From NCBI RefSeq assembly GCF_021389975.1, contig NZ_CP089981.1:6349501-6413500 (forward strand): a DNA stretch of 64,000 nucleotides, written 5' to 3'. Origin of the DNA: Fulvivirga ulvae (GTDB lineage Bacteria > Bacteroidota > Bacteroidia > Cytophagales > Cyclobacteriaceae). Made by a program: the position numbers and the translations under genes. Below, piece by piece: positions 19,801-27,846 of the stretch (its first letter is position 1; each line of letters starts with the position of its first letter). The notes below the pieces were generated by a model, which was not told the DNA's origin, ran no database searches, and saw only the letters and a program-made list of their open reading frames with translations.

Positions 19801-20769
19801 GGCTTTAATACAGCCAAACATGGCACAGATCATTTCAAAAGAGGGACGGAAGTAAAGTGCAACTGCCTGTTTTTCTCCATCCATCTGATCAATAAGCACG
19901 GATGCTATATCATTAGCCTTTTGATCAAGCTCTGCATAGGTCATCACTCCATCTCCGAAAATCAAGGCATTCTGGTCCGGACATTGTCTTACCTTCTCTT
20001 CAAAAAGAGATTTTAGTGTATGATCACCATTATCAGTTTTGGCGCCACTGAAGTTAGAGAGCAATATTCTGTTCTCTTCTGCTGATATTACGGTTAAAGA
20101 TGATATATCTTGTTTGATATCGCTAACCACTTGTCCCAACAGATGATGCCAGTGTGTAAGCAACTGACAGACAAGATCCTTACTATACTTTGAGCTATCT
20201 GCAACCCAATCAATTCGTAATTTCCCACCTGAGACATCTACATTGAAGTATACGCTTGCCTCTGAAGGTAATTGGTTACAATGCCCATGCAAACCCTTCA
20301 TGGCTATTATCCAATCGTGCAGTGACTCGTTAGAGACCTGCCCGACCGGTATGTTTTGATGCATGAGGGCATTTATCCATTCACTTTTAACCAGATTTAA
20401 AAGTTCTCTGAATGAAGCGCCGTCTTCAACACCGATAATTAATGGAAGCCACTCAGCCGGCCCTTCTTTTTTATCATTCTGCTCCTTGGGTATCCCTAAA
20501 GAAAATGCCGATGCCTCTTGATTATACTTTTTAGCTATGACGAATAGTGATGACAATAAGATAACATATAATGCTTTTTCATTCTCATTGCTGATCTCAA
20601 GAAGTGCTGCAGCTACTTCCTGGTTGATCTCCAGACTACCTTCTATGTTATCATTTGAGTTAACCTCACCTCCATCATAAAGCAAGGGAGAGGTAACTAT
20701 ATCTATATTCCGTTTTTCCTGCCAATACTTTGCATTGACTTTATTTTCGGTTAGTGTGTTCATATTCAA
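13810..20769 (-). CDS. P9: NRPS, (half C)-A-PCP-Cy-A(Cys)-Ox-PCP; thiazole-forming
   Basis: Activates one unknown amino acid, then a cysteine that is cyclised and oxidised to a thiazole (2,319 aa). Residues 1-230 resemble only the C-terminal lobe of a condensation domain, with no HHxxxDG; the working C domain is at the end of P8. A1 about 245-750, code D-G-C-C-A-A-E-I-G, unassigned; PCP1 Ser789. The Cy domain carries the heterocyclisation motif DxxxxDxxS (Asp979, Asp984, Ser987). A2 code is D-L-Y-N-W-S-L-I-W, 8 of 9 positions as in known Cys domains (DLYNLSLIW). Between A8 (near 1718) and A9/A10 (NGKIDRKSLP near 2206) sits an oxidase domain as in the epothilone and myxothiazol enzymes. PCP2 Ser2260. 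The C-terminus is acidic (EGQEVTEGDEFILD) and faces the TubC docking domain of P10. The gene starts 46 bases after P8. Confidence 0.96.
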   Translation of the reverse strand: MNMNTLTENKVNAKYWQEKRNIDIVTSPLLYDGGEVNSNDNIEGSLEINQEVAAALLEISNENEKALYVILLSSLFVIAKKYNQEASAFSLGIPKEQNDKKEGPAEWLPLIIGVEDGASFRELLNLVKSEWINALMHQNIPVGQVSNESLHDWIIAMKGLHGHCNQLPSEASVYFNVDVSGGKLRIDWVADSSKYSKDLVCQLLTHWHHLLGQVVSDIKQDISSLTVISAEENRILLSNFSGAKTDNGDHTLKSLFEEKVRQCPDQNALIFGDGVMTYAELDQKANDIASVLIDQMDGEKQAVALYFRPSFEMICAMFGCIKAGLPYLPLSPEDPGSRIDFILKDSGARIVLTQSETRKILTSKLEADVKIIEADTVKGDGKSPHVVSKEDTVYYIYTSGTTGTPKGVDVLHQGVVNYTTWRIDNYNLTQQDVTLQVFPYHFDGFGCNLYSTLLSGATLLLMPDVKEVGASEMLQALKKHKVTNGCFTSGVYDLILSELDGSDMIDHLRFVALAGDKPSKSLIKRSKQLLPELKLTNEYGLTETSIGGTCNNQLNERNPGVIGKPNANTYIRILNEQGELQPIGVTGELYFSGDSVAKRYLNREELTTDKFIADPFEEGVNMYKTGDMARWLPGGNIEFIGRQDDQVKIRGYRVELDEIAHYIKEATEVTDAIVVVEKEGQDQDPYLIGYFVGEEGADAQSVNEYLKEALPEYMIPAYLVQIPSIPLTATGKVNKKELPKPEKEVAGQEDDQPMSAVELELAEMWVTVIDVDTKDINRSSDFFKLGGHSIKVLKLISQLQKKFGVTIELQEFFENPTIGALSDKIGKQEGQDDVPELIVDEDNRHEPFPLTDVQYAYWIGRKDTFNFGQVGAHGYFETFVPELDIDQFQQVLRKLIDNHEVLRMVVTGNGEQRILKDVPPYEVRVLDLRKYDKKEGEELFYKWREEMAHHVFSGEEWPLFDVRVTVFEDETYKIHYGTDGLVMDAESLTKFVSEYEYLYANPKAEPARVDISFRDYMMSEGNFRKGPLYLKSKEYWKARITDLPMAPELPVKPITSLPQKPKFARRAGHLDKKAWDYLQEKSNALGITPTVFLIGCFAKVLDYWSKSSHFILNLTLYNRILFHEDVDRLLGDFTSLTLLEIDYRGNATFAENLKKLQNRMWSDLEHKYFGGIEVLREMSQYHGNSVMMPVVLTSTLGIQRDEIAEEETIISEINDPMKENYAISQTPQVWIDFQIGENSKGLWYNWDCVEEVFPQGMLQDMFEAFGKLLNKLSEDEKCWEKVSLIDLPQEQEQRKVAVNDTWAEEPGCLLHDNFKLKVKERAHSEAIISDEITLTYAQVEHLVNHVAHRLISLDAKANQLVAIVMHKGWEQVVASLGILSAGAAYLPIDASLPHERIRLLLEQGEASLIITTDAVADEIDFNDGYKVLHVNKSLLNEQYQDAPKVSNQAEDLAYVIFTSGSTGMPKGVVIDHRGATNTVCDMNQRFGITDQDRVLAISSLSFDLSVYDIFGVLGAGGALVIPAPDELKDPEAWYRYIHQYGVTLWNTVPTLMQMLVDYAERRDDGLPSIRNVWMSGDWIPVNLPDRIKKLSPQVKVTSLGGATEASIWSIYYPVEQVVESWKSIPYGKPLLNQQFYVLNEALAICPDLVPGDLYIGGIGLAKGYWKDEQKTANSFIIHPESGERLYKTGDLGRYLPDGNIEFLGREDTQVKIQGYRIELGEIEAAINEHPQVSESLTIARGEAGKSRELIAYIVPGEVQSSQQVDHVGLVTDPSVTINDEKERSVFKLEKHNLRDIKTEVNYALPYQTELKLSGKKKLGGKAAGKEAITKDTLGQLLSAVRGQVYNEMPLPKYFYPSAGSLYPVQTWIEVAEAAIDGVEKGCYYLHPEHFELRQASSQVNITEGVNIHLIADLDAIEPLYGRLAKDFARIEAGYMANLLMTSMVAVDLQTTDVEQQELTVLFGLTASQMPAISLHVTGVAEGSADDDYIPLTYNERKSYRDFQKEEISLANMEVLTDSLVQAKALLGDVCKTDVFMVVKAQAVHEMQSGVFQLDYIGGVWNRLGDIDGEQLFAGNEKLHNAAGVSLHFVSPEQAINGDFYAGFMAQSVMNRSIKEQVGWCAIGVVDKVVAKSAFDLHNDQRITHSIIGGKVSAAQIEDIQSTEEALSESPEEQMRQHLQSRLPKYMIPSYFVVLEKMPLTSNGKIDRKSLPDPATRIDHQFRKPETETEKTLVEIWSELLDLEASQISTNKSFFELGGHSLKASLMMNKIFKVLNVEVPLREIFKEDTILSIADYIENELWLKSKEGQEVTEGDEFILD
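14320..15490 (-). other. Thiazoline oxidase (Ox) domain inserted in the Cys A domain of P9
   Basis: Residues roughly 1760-2150 of P9 match the FMN-dependent nitroreductase-fold oxidases (SagB/EpoB type): a basic stretch, then YFYPSAGSLYPVQTWIEV and later SLHFVSPEQAINGDFYAGF and GGKVSAAQ. It is placed between A8 and A9, the same insertion site as in the epothilone and myxothiazol synthetases. Together with the preceding Cy domain and the Cys-type pocket it predicts conversion of thiazoline to thiazole. Borders are approximate. Confidence 0.85.
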
Positions 20770-20815
20770 AAATGTAATTTAAGCGTCTCTGTAGCTTTGT
20801 ATAGTAATCTTTGTT

Positions 20816-23800
20816 TTAGAAGTCGAAGTCCATTCCAGACACATCTACCTCTGCTTTTTCATAGATATCACCGATTTCAATATTCGAAACCTTTATCGCT
20901 GAGTTTTCTGCCACCTGTTTAGCTATCATTTCAAAGTTTGCCCCCATCCTCTGTATGGTGTCTTCTTTGAAGAGCTTTGAACTATAGGTAAGCACCATTT
21001 TCAGTCCCGACTCTTCCAGCTGATAGGCGTGAAATGTAATATCGTTTTGCGAATATTTTACAGGAAGTGGGTAATGACTAATATCTACATTGTCGATACC
21101 AATACCTGAAGCCTGATAGTTTTGCAGAAGAAAAACCACATCATACAGAAAGTTCCTGTCAGGTTTTCTCTGTAATTGAAGTTGTTTATAAACCTTCTCC
21201 ATATCGCAGCTTTCGTATTCGTAAATATTAAGCATCAATTCTTTGACGGCTTCTATCAGCTCTTCATAAGTTATGTCTGATGACTGTTTTATTCGAACAG
21301 GAAATGCATTAAAAAACAAGCCGGTAGTTCTGCTTACATCGGGGTGGTTTCTGCCTGCCACACCACTACCAATAATGATATCTTCCTGAGTTGAATATTT
21401 AGAAAGCAGGATATAGGTGATAGACATCAATTTCACAAATAGTGTTACTGATCTATCATTGTGCGACTCATTAAGCTTATGAATGATACTTTTATCTATT
21501 TCAAAACTATATTGAGCCCCCTCAAATTCCCTTCCTGCACCTCGGTCAAAATCGGTAGGAAGTTCTAATAGCGGTAATTCCGGAGCAAGATGTTCGAGCC
21601 AAAACTTCTCCGCCCCGTCTTTTTCATTCCTTTGAAGATAAGCAATATAGTCTTTCAACTGTACTGGCAATGCCTCAAGCTGCTCTCCTGCATACAGTTG
21701 GGTAAATTCATCGGCCAAAACACTAATGGTTACGCCATCACAAATGATATGATGTAAATCAAAAATCAGAATTGATTTTTCGTCAGCCACATGAATCAGC
21801 CCCACACGGAAAAGACTCTTCTCAGCGAGGTCAAATGGTCTGATCAGCTTACCTATCAGTTGTTCAATTTCATTTCGATCATCTTTTGATTCGAAAACTT
21901 CTAGGTTCACTTCACAGTCCTCATGTATCTTCTGCATAGGCACCCCTTCTACATTGTGAAACGAGGTCCGCAATGGCTCATGCCTGGCGACCAGAGCCTG
22001 TGCACATTTTCTGATCTGATCAACATCAGCTTTCCCTTGCAGTAATAATCCATTGGCAATGTTGTATACCGTTCCGATATTCCTGAACTGGCACTGCATA
22101 AAAATATTGGTCATTGCCGGGGTCAATGCATGGTACTCGGCCGCAGGTACCTTTTCAATAGCCTGATATGAGTGATCCTCATCCAAAGACTCCAGGTATG
22201 CTCTTACAGCACGGATAGTCAGTGCTTTAAACAGTCTTTTGATTTCAACCTTGCGCTTTAGCTTTTTATGAATGTTTGAGGCTACAGCGATCATTTTCAG
22301 TGAGTTTCCTCCCAACTCAAAAAAGCTGTCATCCAAACCTACTCTATCCAGACCTAATACATTCATCCATATAGACGCTATCTCTTTTTCCAGTTCTGTT
22401 ACCGGTTCTATATATTCGGTACTTACCTCAGGTCTTGGAGCACGAGCTATTTCTTTTTCTTCATCTTCTTCTTCGCTTCCTGTCACCCATTGCTCTACTC
22501 GTTTGTTCAGGTCAGCAGGCGAATGAATAACCGCAAAACCATCCTGATCCAGGTTAATCGCATATTCCAAGGCAACCCCAGCCTCTTCCGGCGACATCCT
22601 GAGTTGATCCACGAGCATATCATTATCCTCCTTACCTCCTGTTACCGGCCAGCTATCCCAACCTACGCTACTCCATGTACAATCACTCTGCTTATTTGCC
22701 CAAAGAGCAAAGTTTTCAAGAAAATGACTCGTTGCTGCATACTCTGAGAAGCCAAGTCCTCCAAGGGTCGAACTGATCGAAGACATTAACAAACAAAAAT
22801 CCAGGTCCTTACCCTTAAGGGCCTCCCATAAATTAATGGTACCTAAAACCTTCGCATTATAGTTAGCTCCCGAAGCATGCAAATCTGCGGTCTCGATAGC
22901 AGGTGTAAAAGCATCTTCTCCAATAGACCCTGCTGCATGGAAAACACCATTGATCTTCCCATACTCAGCCGATAAGTTTTCAATCACGGCCTTTACCTGA
23001 GCGCTGTCAGTAACATCGCATACTGCTATTGTGACCTTAGCATTTTGTTGCTTCAATTTTTTAAGGAAAGTAATTCTTTTTCCAATGCCTGAAGCCTGGC
23101 CCTGCTCCAAAATACTCTCCCATTGTTCTTCAGCTGGCAGAGCATTTCTTGAAAGCAATACCACGTGAGCATTATAGGTACGGGTGAGGTATTCCGCTAT
23201 GGTCAAACCAATATTACCAAGACCACCTGACACTATATACAGACCATTCTTTTCAAACTTTGACTTAACCGGTGCTGGCTGTGAAGCCATTAAGTGATAG
23301 TCCATCTCCCACCTATAGCTATTGCGAAAAGCTACTTGAGGAACCGTGTTCGCCTGGCAAAGTTCATTCCATATCTGACTTACCAGTACTTGGATGTTCC
23401 GCTCAACAGTACTCACATCAAGTACCTGGCATGTAACTATGGGCTGCTCCTGAGGTATAGATCTTAAAGGTCCCAGCACGGTAGTTGCTGATGGATTTAT
23501 ACGTTCTCCACCGGTTACATCGAACAAACCTGTAGAAACCCAGTGAAGGGAAACTGGTTGGCTTATACCTTTTTTATGAATAGCTTTTGCCAAGGCAATA
23601 GCTGTATTGTAGCCATTATCAAATAGTAATTCATCAACATTAAAGTCTTTGGCTGCATCTCCGATATGCCAAAAACTCACTATTCTATTAGGTTCTTTTA
23701 CGTCAGTTTTATCAAACACCTGATGGAGACCTGTCAGTCCCTCGTCTTTCTTCACCCGGATTACTTCTACTGACTCCCTCTCACAGACAGCCAGAAACTC

Positions 23801-26173
23801 ACTGCATAACTCCGAATCATTTGCCAACACGATCCACGTCTCTCCCTTTTTCGGATTTACATGGGTCTTTTTCAATGGTGTTCTACTCCAGGAAGCATGA
23901 TAGAACCAGTCTTCTACCTTCTCCTTTTTATATAAATCATTTCCTAAATGTTGTTGTGTGAGCTCTTTTATATCCTTATCAATCCAATACCTGCTTCTTT
24001 CAAACGGATAGGTTGGTAACGGCACTTTTGATAACGCTGTCTGATCAGCCAGAGCTTCCCAGTTAACAGTGATCCCATTCTCCCAAAGTTGTCCAAGCAA
24101 AGCTGCAAAACTGTTTTGCTCTACTTTAAATATCAGGCATCCCTTATCGCTCTTCAGGTCTTCTTCGCTTACCAGATTCAGACTACCAATGCTATAACAT
24201 TTTATATCCCCACTACTTGCTAACTCCTGCTCTCCTTTCCCCAGATCCTGGATAAGGGTAACCATTGTATTAGCCGTAATTTCCTGATCATTATTTTGGG
24301 CAATCCATTTCAGACATGTAGCTTCAGCATTATTATTGCCTGCTATTGCGTACATCATAGCCTGCATGTAAGTAGCTTTAACAACACTTACATTCACTCC
24401 TGCGTCCTTCAGGAATCTGGCAATACTTAAGTGCCAGAACAAGCATGAGGCCTCACTTTGACTGATGAATTCTTTAACTGAAGCAGAAGACTGTATTACC
24501 CCTTGAAGCTCCTGATAGGTTTTGTCTATGTATTTACGAACAATGTCAGAATTCTCATATAGCTTTATTGCAGAGTCGCTGTTAAAGTCAAACGCGGTAT
24601 AATCCAGCATTAACTTCTCAGGTTTGGTGGTAACCCTGGCATAGCGATACTCTTCCAAAGCCAGTTGCCCTAGTAACTCCTCAAGGTTATTAACGGCTAT
24701 TGATCTTCTGAAAGTCAACTCTTTTCTACCTTCCTGTAATGTGTATGCAACATCAGATAAGGCAAGGTTCTGATTTTTATTCAAATGTTCACGTAGCTGA
24801 CGCCCCTGCTGAGCCAAAGCGGTTTGAGTTTTTGCACTCAAAACAATTACCTGTTCTCCGGCAGTATTTTGTTTCTTTTCCTGCACATATTCTTCAAGTA
24901 TAACATGCACGTTGGTACCTCCTATACCCATCGAGCTTACTCCTGCATATACAGGAAACTCGTCTTCAGCCAATGACACTGGCTGCTGAGGGATAAAAAA
25001 CGGACTGTTGATCAGGTCAAGATTTTCATTAGGTATTTCAAAGTTGATTGTAGCCGGTAATACCCTGTGCTTAACAGATAGAACAGTTTTAATAAAACCC
25101 GCAACTCCTGCCGCTGCATCCAGGTGGCCGATGTTGGATTTCACCGATCCTGTTCCTATGCTGCCCGCAGGCTGATCTCCAAATACATTTTTAAGTGCCC
25201 GCACCTCTACGGAATCTCCTAAAGGTGTAGCAGCTCCATGTGTTTCCAGGTAGCGAATATCGGACTTGTCTATTCCAGAAATTTCAATTGCCTCTTTTAT
25301 CACGTCGGCCTGCCCTTGTACACTGGGTGCTGCATACCCTACTTTCTGTCGGCCATCATTATTAATGGCCGAGCTTTTTACTACTCCATGTATATAGTCT
25401 CCATCTTCAATGGCATCTTCCAGGGGTTTAAGTGCAACGACGCCTCCTCCATAGCCAAACACAAAACCTGAGGCATTGGCATCAAATGACTTTATCTTAC
25501 CATCCGGCGAGAAAAACATGCCGTCGCTGTATAAATGACCACTTTTCTGATATGGGCTTACAGATACACCACCAGCTAGAGCCACCTGACACTCTCCACT
25601 GAGCACACTCCTGCAGGCCGCGTGTATGGCAACCATGGAAGTAGAGCAGGCAGTCTGAATACTATAACTTGGACCTCTGAAATCGAATAAATAAGACGCC
25701 AGGGTTGTCATCAGATCCTTGGTTGAATTCATCCCCGCCGAAAACGGGTCAATATTATCTTTTGGCTGCAAATGGGTCTTCAATTTCCAGTCAAAATTGT
25801 CAATAGCTCCACCGTACAATCCAATTGGCCCTTTAAACTTTTGAGGGTTGATGCCGGCATTTTCCAATACCTCATTGATCAGCTCAATAAACAGTCTCAC
25901 CTGCGGATCCATAAACACAACATCCTGGGCAGACAAACCAAAATAGTTCGCATCAAAATATTCTATACCCTCGAGATAGCCCTTTGCCCTGGCGTATAGT
26001 GGATTATCCAATAATTCTCTACCTATGCCTGCTTTAAGCAGATCTTCCTTTGAAAAATGGGTAATACAGTTTTTACTATTGATCAGGTTATTCCAAAACT
26101 CATCTATGTTCTTTGACATTGGAAATCTACCTGCCATCCCTATGATAGCGACCTCCATTCCTGTTCTTTCCAT
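20816..26173 (-). CDS. P8: hybrid PKS-NRPS, KS-(eroded AT)-KR-ACP-C
   Basis: Adds a reduced two-carbon unit and then condenses it with the amino acid loaded by P9 (1,785 aa). The KS is intact: Cys176 (TACSTS), ETHGAATPLGD and KSNIGHLDAAAG. The AT region (about 515-720) is roughly half the normal length, and the nucleophile elbow GHSLGE has become KATYMQ (Thr601 at the Ser position); neither GQGSQ nor HAFHS is present, so it cannot work as an AT. KR has GGLGNIG near 980, Ser1132 and Tyr1145, but the usual Asn at Tyr+4 is Ser1149 (YAATS). ACP Ser1291. The terminal C domain is complete, with HHIICDG near 1473. The protein ends directly after C, so P8 and P9 together make up one split NRPS module. 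Extender loading is probably done by P5. Gap to P7 upstream is 44 bases. Confidence 0.95.
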   Translation of the reverse strand: MERTGMEVAIIGMAGRFPMSKNIDEFWNNLINSKNCITHFSKEDLLKAGIGRELLDNPLYARAKGYLEGIEYFDANYFGLSAQDVVFMDPQVRLFIELINEVLENAGINPQKFKGPIGLYGGAIDNFDWKLKTHLQPKDNIDPFSAGMNSTKDLMTTLASYLFDFRGPSYSIQTACSTSMVAIHAACRSVLSGECQVALAGGVSVSPYQKSGHLYSDGMFFSPDGKIKSFDANASGFVFGYGGGVVALKPLEDAIEDGDYIHGVVKSSAINNDGRQKVGYAAPSVQGQADVIKEAIEISGIDKSDIRYLETHGAATPLGDSVEVRALKNVFGDQPAGSIGTGSVKSNIGHLDAAAGVAGFIKTVLSVKHRVLPATINFEIPNENLDLINSPFFIPQQPVSLAEDEFPVYAGVSSMGIGGTNVHVILEEYVQEKKQNTAGEQVIVLSAKTQTALAQQGRQLREHLNKNQNLALSDVAYTLQEGRKELTFRRSIAVNNLEELLGQLALEEYRYARVTTKPEKLMLDYTAFDFNSDSAIKLYENSDIVRKYIDKTYQELQGVIQSSASVKEFISQSEASCLFWHLSIARFLKDAGVNVSVVKATYMQAMMYAIAGNNNAEATCLKWIAQNNDQEITANTMVTLIQDLGKGEQELASSGDIKCYSIGSLNLVSEEDLKSDKGCLIFKVEQNSFAALLGQLWENGITVNWEALADQTALSKVPLPTYPFERSRYWIDKDIKELTQQHLGNDLYKKEKVEDWFYHASWSRTPLKKTHVNPKKGETWIVLANDSELCSEFLAVCERESVEVIRVKKDEGLTGLHQVFDKTDVKEPNRIVSFWHIGDAAKDFNVDELLFDNGYNTAIALAKAIHKKGISQPVSLHWVSTGLFDVTGGERINPSATTVLGPLRSIPQEQPIVTCQVLDVSTVERNIQVLVSQIWNELCQANTVPQVAFRNSYRWEMDYHLMASQPAPVKSKFEKNGLYIVSGGLGNIGLTIAEYLTRTYNAHVVLLSRNALPAEEQWESILEQGQASGIGKRITFLKKLKQQNAKVTIAVCDVTDSAQVKAVIENLSAEYGKINGVFHAAGSIGEDAFTPAIETADLHASGANYNAKVLGTINLWEALKGKDLDFCLLMSSISSTLGGLGFSEYAATSHFLENFALWANKQSDCTWSSVGWDSWPVTGGKEDNDMLVDQLRMSPEEAGVALEYAINLDQDGFAVIHSPADLNKRVEQWVTGSEEEDEEKEIARAPRPEVSTEYIEPVTELEKEIASIWMNVLGLDRVGLDDSFFELGGNSLKMIAVASNIHKKLKRKVEIKRLFKALTIRAVRAYLESLDEDHSYQAIEKVPAAEYHALTPAMTNIFMQCQFRNIGTVYNIANGLLLQGKADVDQIRKCAQALVARHEPLRTSFHNVEGVPMQKIHEDCEVNLEVFESKDDRNEIEQLIGKLIRPFDLAEKSLFRVGLIHVADEKSILIFDLHHIICDGVTISVLADEFTQLYAGEQLEALPVQLKDYIAYLQRNEKDGAEKFWLEHLAPELPLLELPTDFDRGAGREFEGAQYSFEIDKSIIHKLNESHNDRSVTLFVKLMSITYILLSKYSTQEDIIIGSGVAGRNHPDVSRTTGLFFNAFPVRIKQSSDITYEELIEAVKELMLNIYEYESCDMEKVYKQLQLQRKPDRNFLYDVVFLLQNYQASGIGIDNVDISHYPLPVKYSQNDITFHAYQLEESGLKMVLTYSSKLFKEDTIQRMGANFEMIAKQVAENSAIKVSNIEIGDIYEKAEVDVSGMDFDF
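24010..24630 (-). other. Remnant acyltransferase domain in P8
   Basis: Residues about 515-720 of P8 keep the KS-AT linker, an AT-like helix (ENSDIVRKYIDKTYQEL), the segment before the nucleophile elbow (SIARFLKDAGVNV) and the post-AT strand (PLPTYPFERSRYW), but have lost the catalytic Ser, the flanking glycines and about 125 residues. This is a vestigial AT rather than a trans-AT docking domain of separate origin. Confidence 0.85.
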
Positions 26174-26217
26174 GATAGATATATTGCTGTTTCCGCTACG
26201 GTGAGCGAATTGTTATT

Positions 26218-27804
26218 TTATTTTAACTCCAGTTCTTTTTCTCCGAATAATCGTTCTGCTACTCTTCCTTTCTCTTTACAAACCTCCAGCAGCTTATTAG
26301 AAGCTATGATAGGGTTTGAGTCTTCAGTATATTTTACAGCCATTACGTGGTTGAGCCAAGGCTCCTGTCCCATAGCATAAACATATACTTCTTTGCAGTC
26401 GAAGCGATCTACAATATCTATTCCCCGCTCGTAGTTAGAGCCTGCCAGCCTTCTTGACTTATCCATATCACTTGGCAATGACTTAGAAAGTAACGGGCCA
26501 TACAACCAGCTTAAAGGTGCTCCATCGCACTCCATACCTAAAAACAGTACATCAATATGTCCGTAGATCTTTTGTACGTGCTCATAAAGTGCCGGCTCAA
26601 GATTGCATGAGTCTGCTGCAAGCATAATTTTCTTTTTGTTGATCTCTATCAACCATGCTGCTTTTGTCCGGATGTTTAAATCTGCATGCTCACCAAAGAA
26701 AGGTATAGCTGTTAAAGTTCCTGTTGGGGTACTAATGCTCTCCAATTCATCCAGTTCAATGGTATTGTTAAAGCCCAAATAACTAAGCGTAAGTTTCAAT
26801 GACGGATCTTGAAGGGCTCCACCACCACTTTTGGGAACTACTATATTTTTCACCTTGTGTCTGATCTGTAACAAAGTTTCTATAAGAATATGATCCTGGT
26901 GATTGTGAGTAATAACTACATAATCAATCTGGTCAGGTAAGTCCTCATAGGTATATCTTGAGATGTCACTTTCATAGGTATAGCTTAATACAGGGTCGAA
27001 AAGTACATTAAAGCCATTTGCTTCTATGAGTATACACGCATGTCCAAAATACCTCCAACGTATGCTATCTCCTTTATAACTCTCATATACGGGAGGTTTC
27101 TCAGTGGTAAAAAAGCTTTTAAACAGTTCCGCTTTACCGTTTTGCATACCGATTTTATCTAAAATCTCCTGAAGGGGACGAGGTGTGGTTTTCATTTCAA
27201 ACAACTCATCAATCAATGCCGAGTTAAAGGGCATCTTCAACTCAACGCTCTTATCATCTTCAAGTCTTGGAGTACTCATCACAAAAGGTCTGTCATCTTT
27301 ATCAATAAGTGACATCATCAGGCTTTGTGCTGAATCATCATAAAACTCACTCTTGAATAACAGCGGCTCTATTAACCTGTAAGATGGCTGATTGTTGAGA
27401 TCATACACCAACTCTACATAGCCTTTCAGTATTTCGGGAACTTGTTTATAAAGGTCTTGCAAGGAGAACCCCTTTGCAGAAGATAGCAACATTTTATCGA
27501 GCTCCACCAACGCATTCGCCAGCTCAAACATCTTTGCTCTCTCTTTTTTAGTTTGTGTAATCAGGTTTTTTATATCCTCAACTCTTCTTTCAGGATAATC
27601 GATAAAAGGGCCTCCCAAAAGCGCTGGGTTGGCTACAGCCATCTCATGCAACTCCGGAGATTCGGCATAAGACTCCATAATCTCCATGTGACGATTTTTA
27701 ATGTTCATAGCTGCAGTGGCCGGTGAAATCAGATGCGACCATGCATACCAGTTATCAATTAATGGTTCAATTACTACATTCGGTTTTAGATATACTTTAT
27801 CCAT
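26218..27804 (-). CDS. P7: CmlA-type di-iron beta-hydroxylase of carrier-bound amino acids
   Basis: 528 aa, close to the roughly 530 of CmlA, the chloramphenicol-pathway monooxygenase that beta-hydroxylates an amino acid on its PCP. An N-terminal region of about 230 residues (including NWYAWSHLISPATA and NPALLGGPFIDYPERR) precedes a metallo-beta-lactamase fold. Metal-ligand candidates are His300, His302, Asp304 and His305 (THNHQDH), Glu372 (FFGEHAD) and Asp398 (AADSCN); from memory each is exactly five residues before the CmlA ligands 305, 307, 309, 310, 377 and 403. The Glu in place of a His is the mark of the oxygenase branch as opposed to hydrolases. It is cytosolic, with no signal peptide. 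It sits between P6 and P8 (gaps 42 and 44 bases), so it is part of the operon; which PCP-bound residue it hydroxylates cannot be read from sequence. A plain MBL hydrolase is the less likely alternative. Confidence 0.88.
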   Translation of the reverse strand: MDKVYLKPNVVIEPLIDNWYAWSHLISPATAAMNIKNRHMEIMESYAESPELHEMAVANPALLGGPFIDYPERRVEDIKNLITQTKKERAKMFELANALVELDKMLLSSAKGFSLQDLYKQVPEILKGYVELVYDLNNQPSYRLIEPLLFKSEFYDDSAQSLMMSLIDKDDRPFVMSTPRLEDDKSVELKMPFNSALIDELFEMKTTPRPLQEILDKIGMQNGKAELFKSFFTTEKPPVYESYKGDSIRWRYFGHACILIEANGFNVLFDPVLSYTYESDISRYTYEDLPDQIDYVVITHNHQDHILIETLLQIRHKVKNIVVPKSGGGALQDPSLKLTLSYLGFNNTIELDELESISTPTGTLTAIPFFGEHADLNIRTKAAWLIEINKKKIMLAADSCNLEPALYEHVQKIYGHIDVLFLGMECDGAPLSWLYGPLLSKSLPSDMDKSRRLAGSNYERGIDIVDRFDCKEVYVYAMGQEPWLNHVMAVKYTEDSNPIIASNKLLEVCKEKGRVAERLFGEKELELK

Positions 27805-27846
27805 ATCTTGGTTTGGAATATTTAATTTGTTGATTACGAAACTTAT

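Noticed and set aside
26218..27804. P7 as a simple metallo-beta-lactamase hydrolase or external thioesterase
   Set aside because: Length, the N-terminal domain and the Glu372 ligand match the CmlA hydroxylases better.
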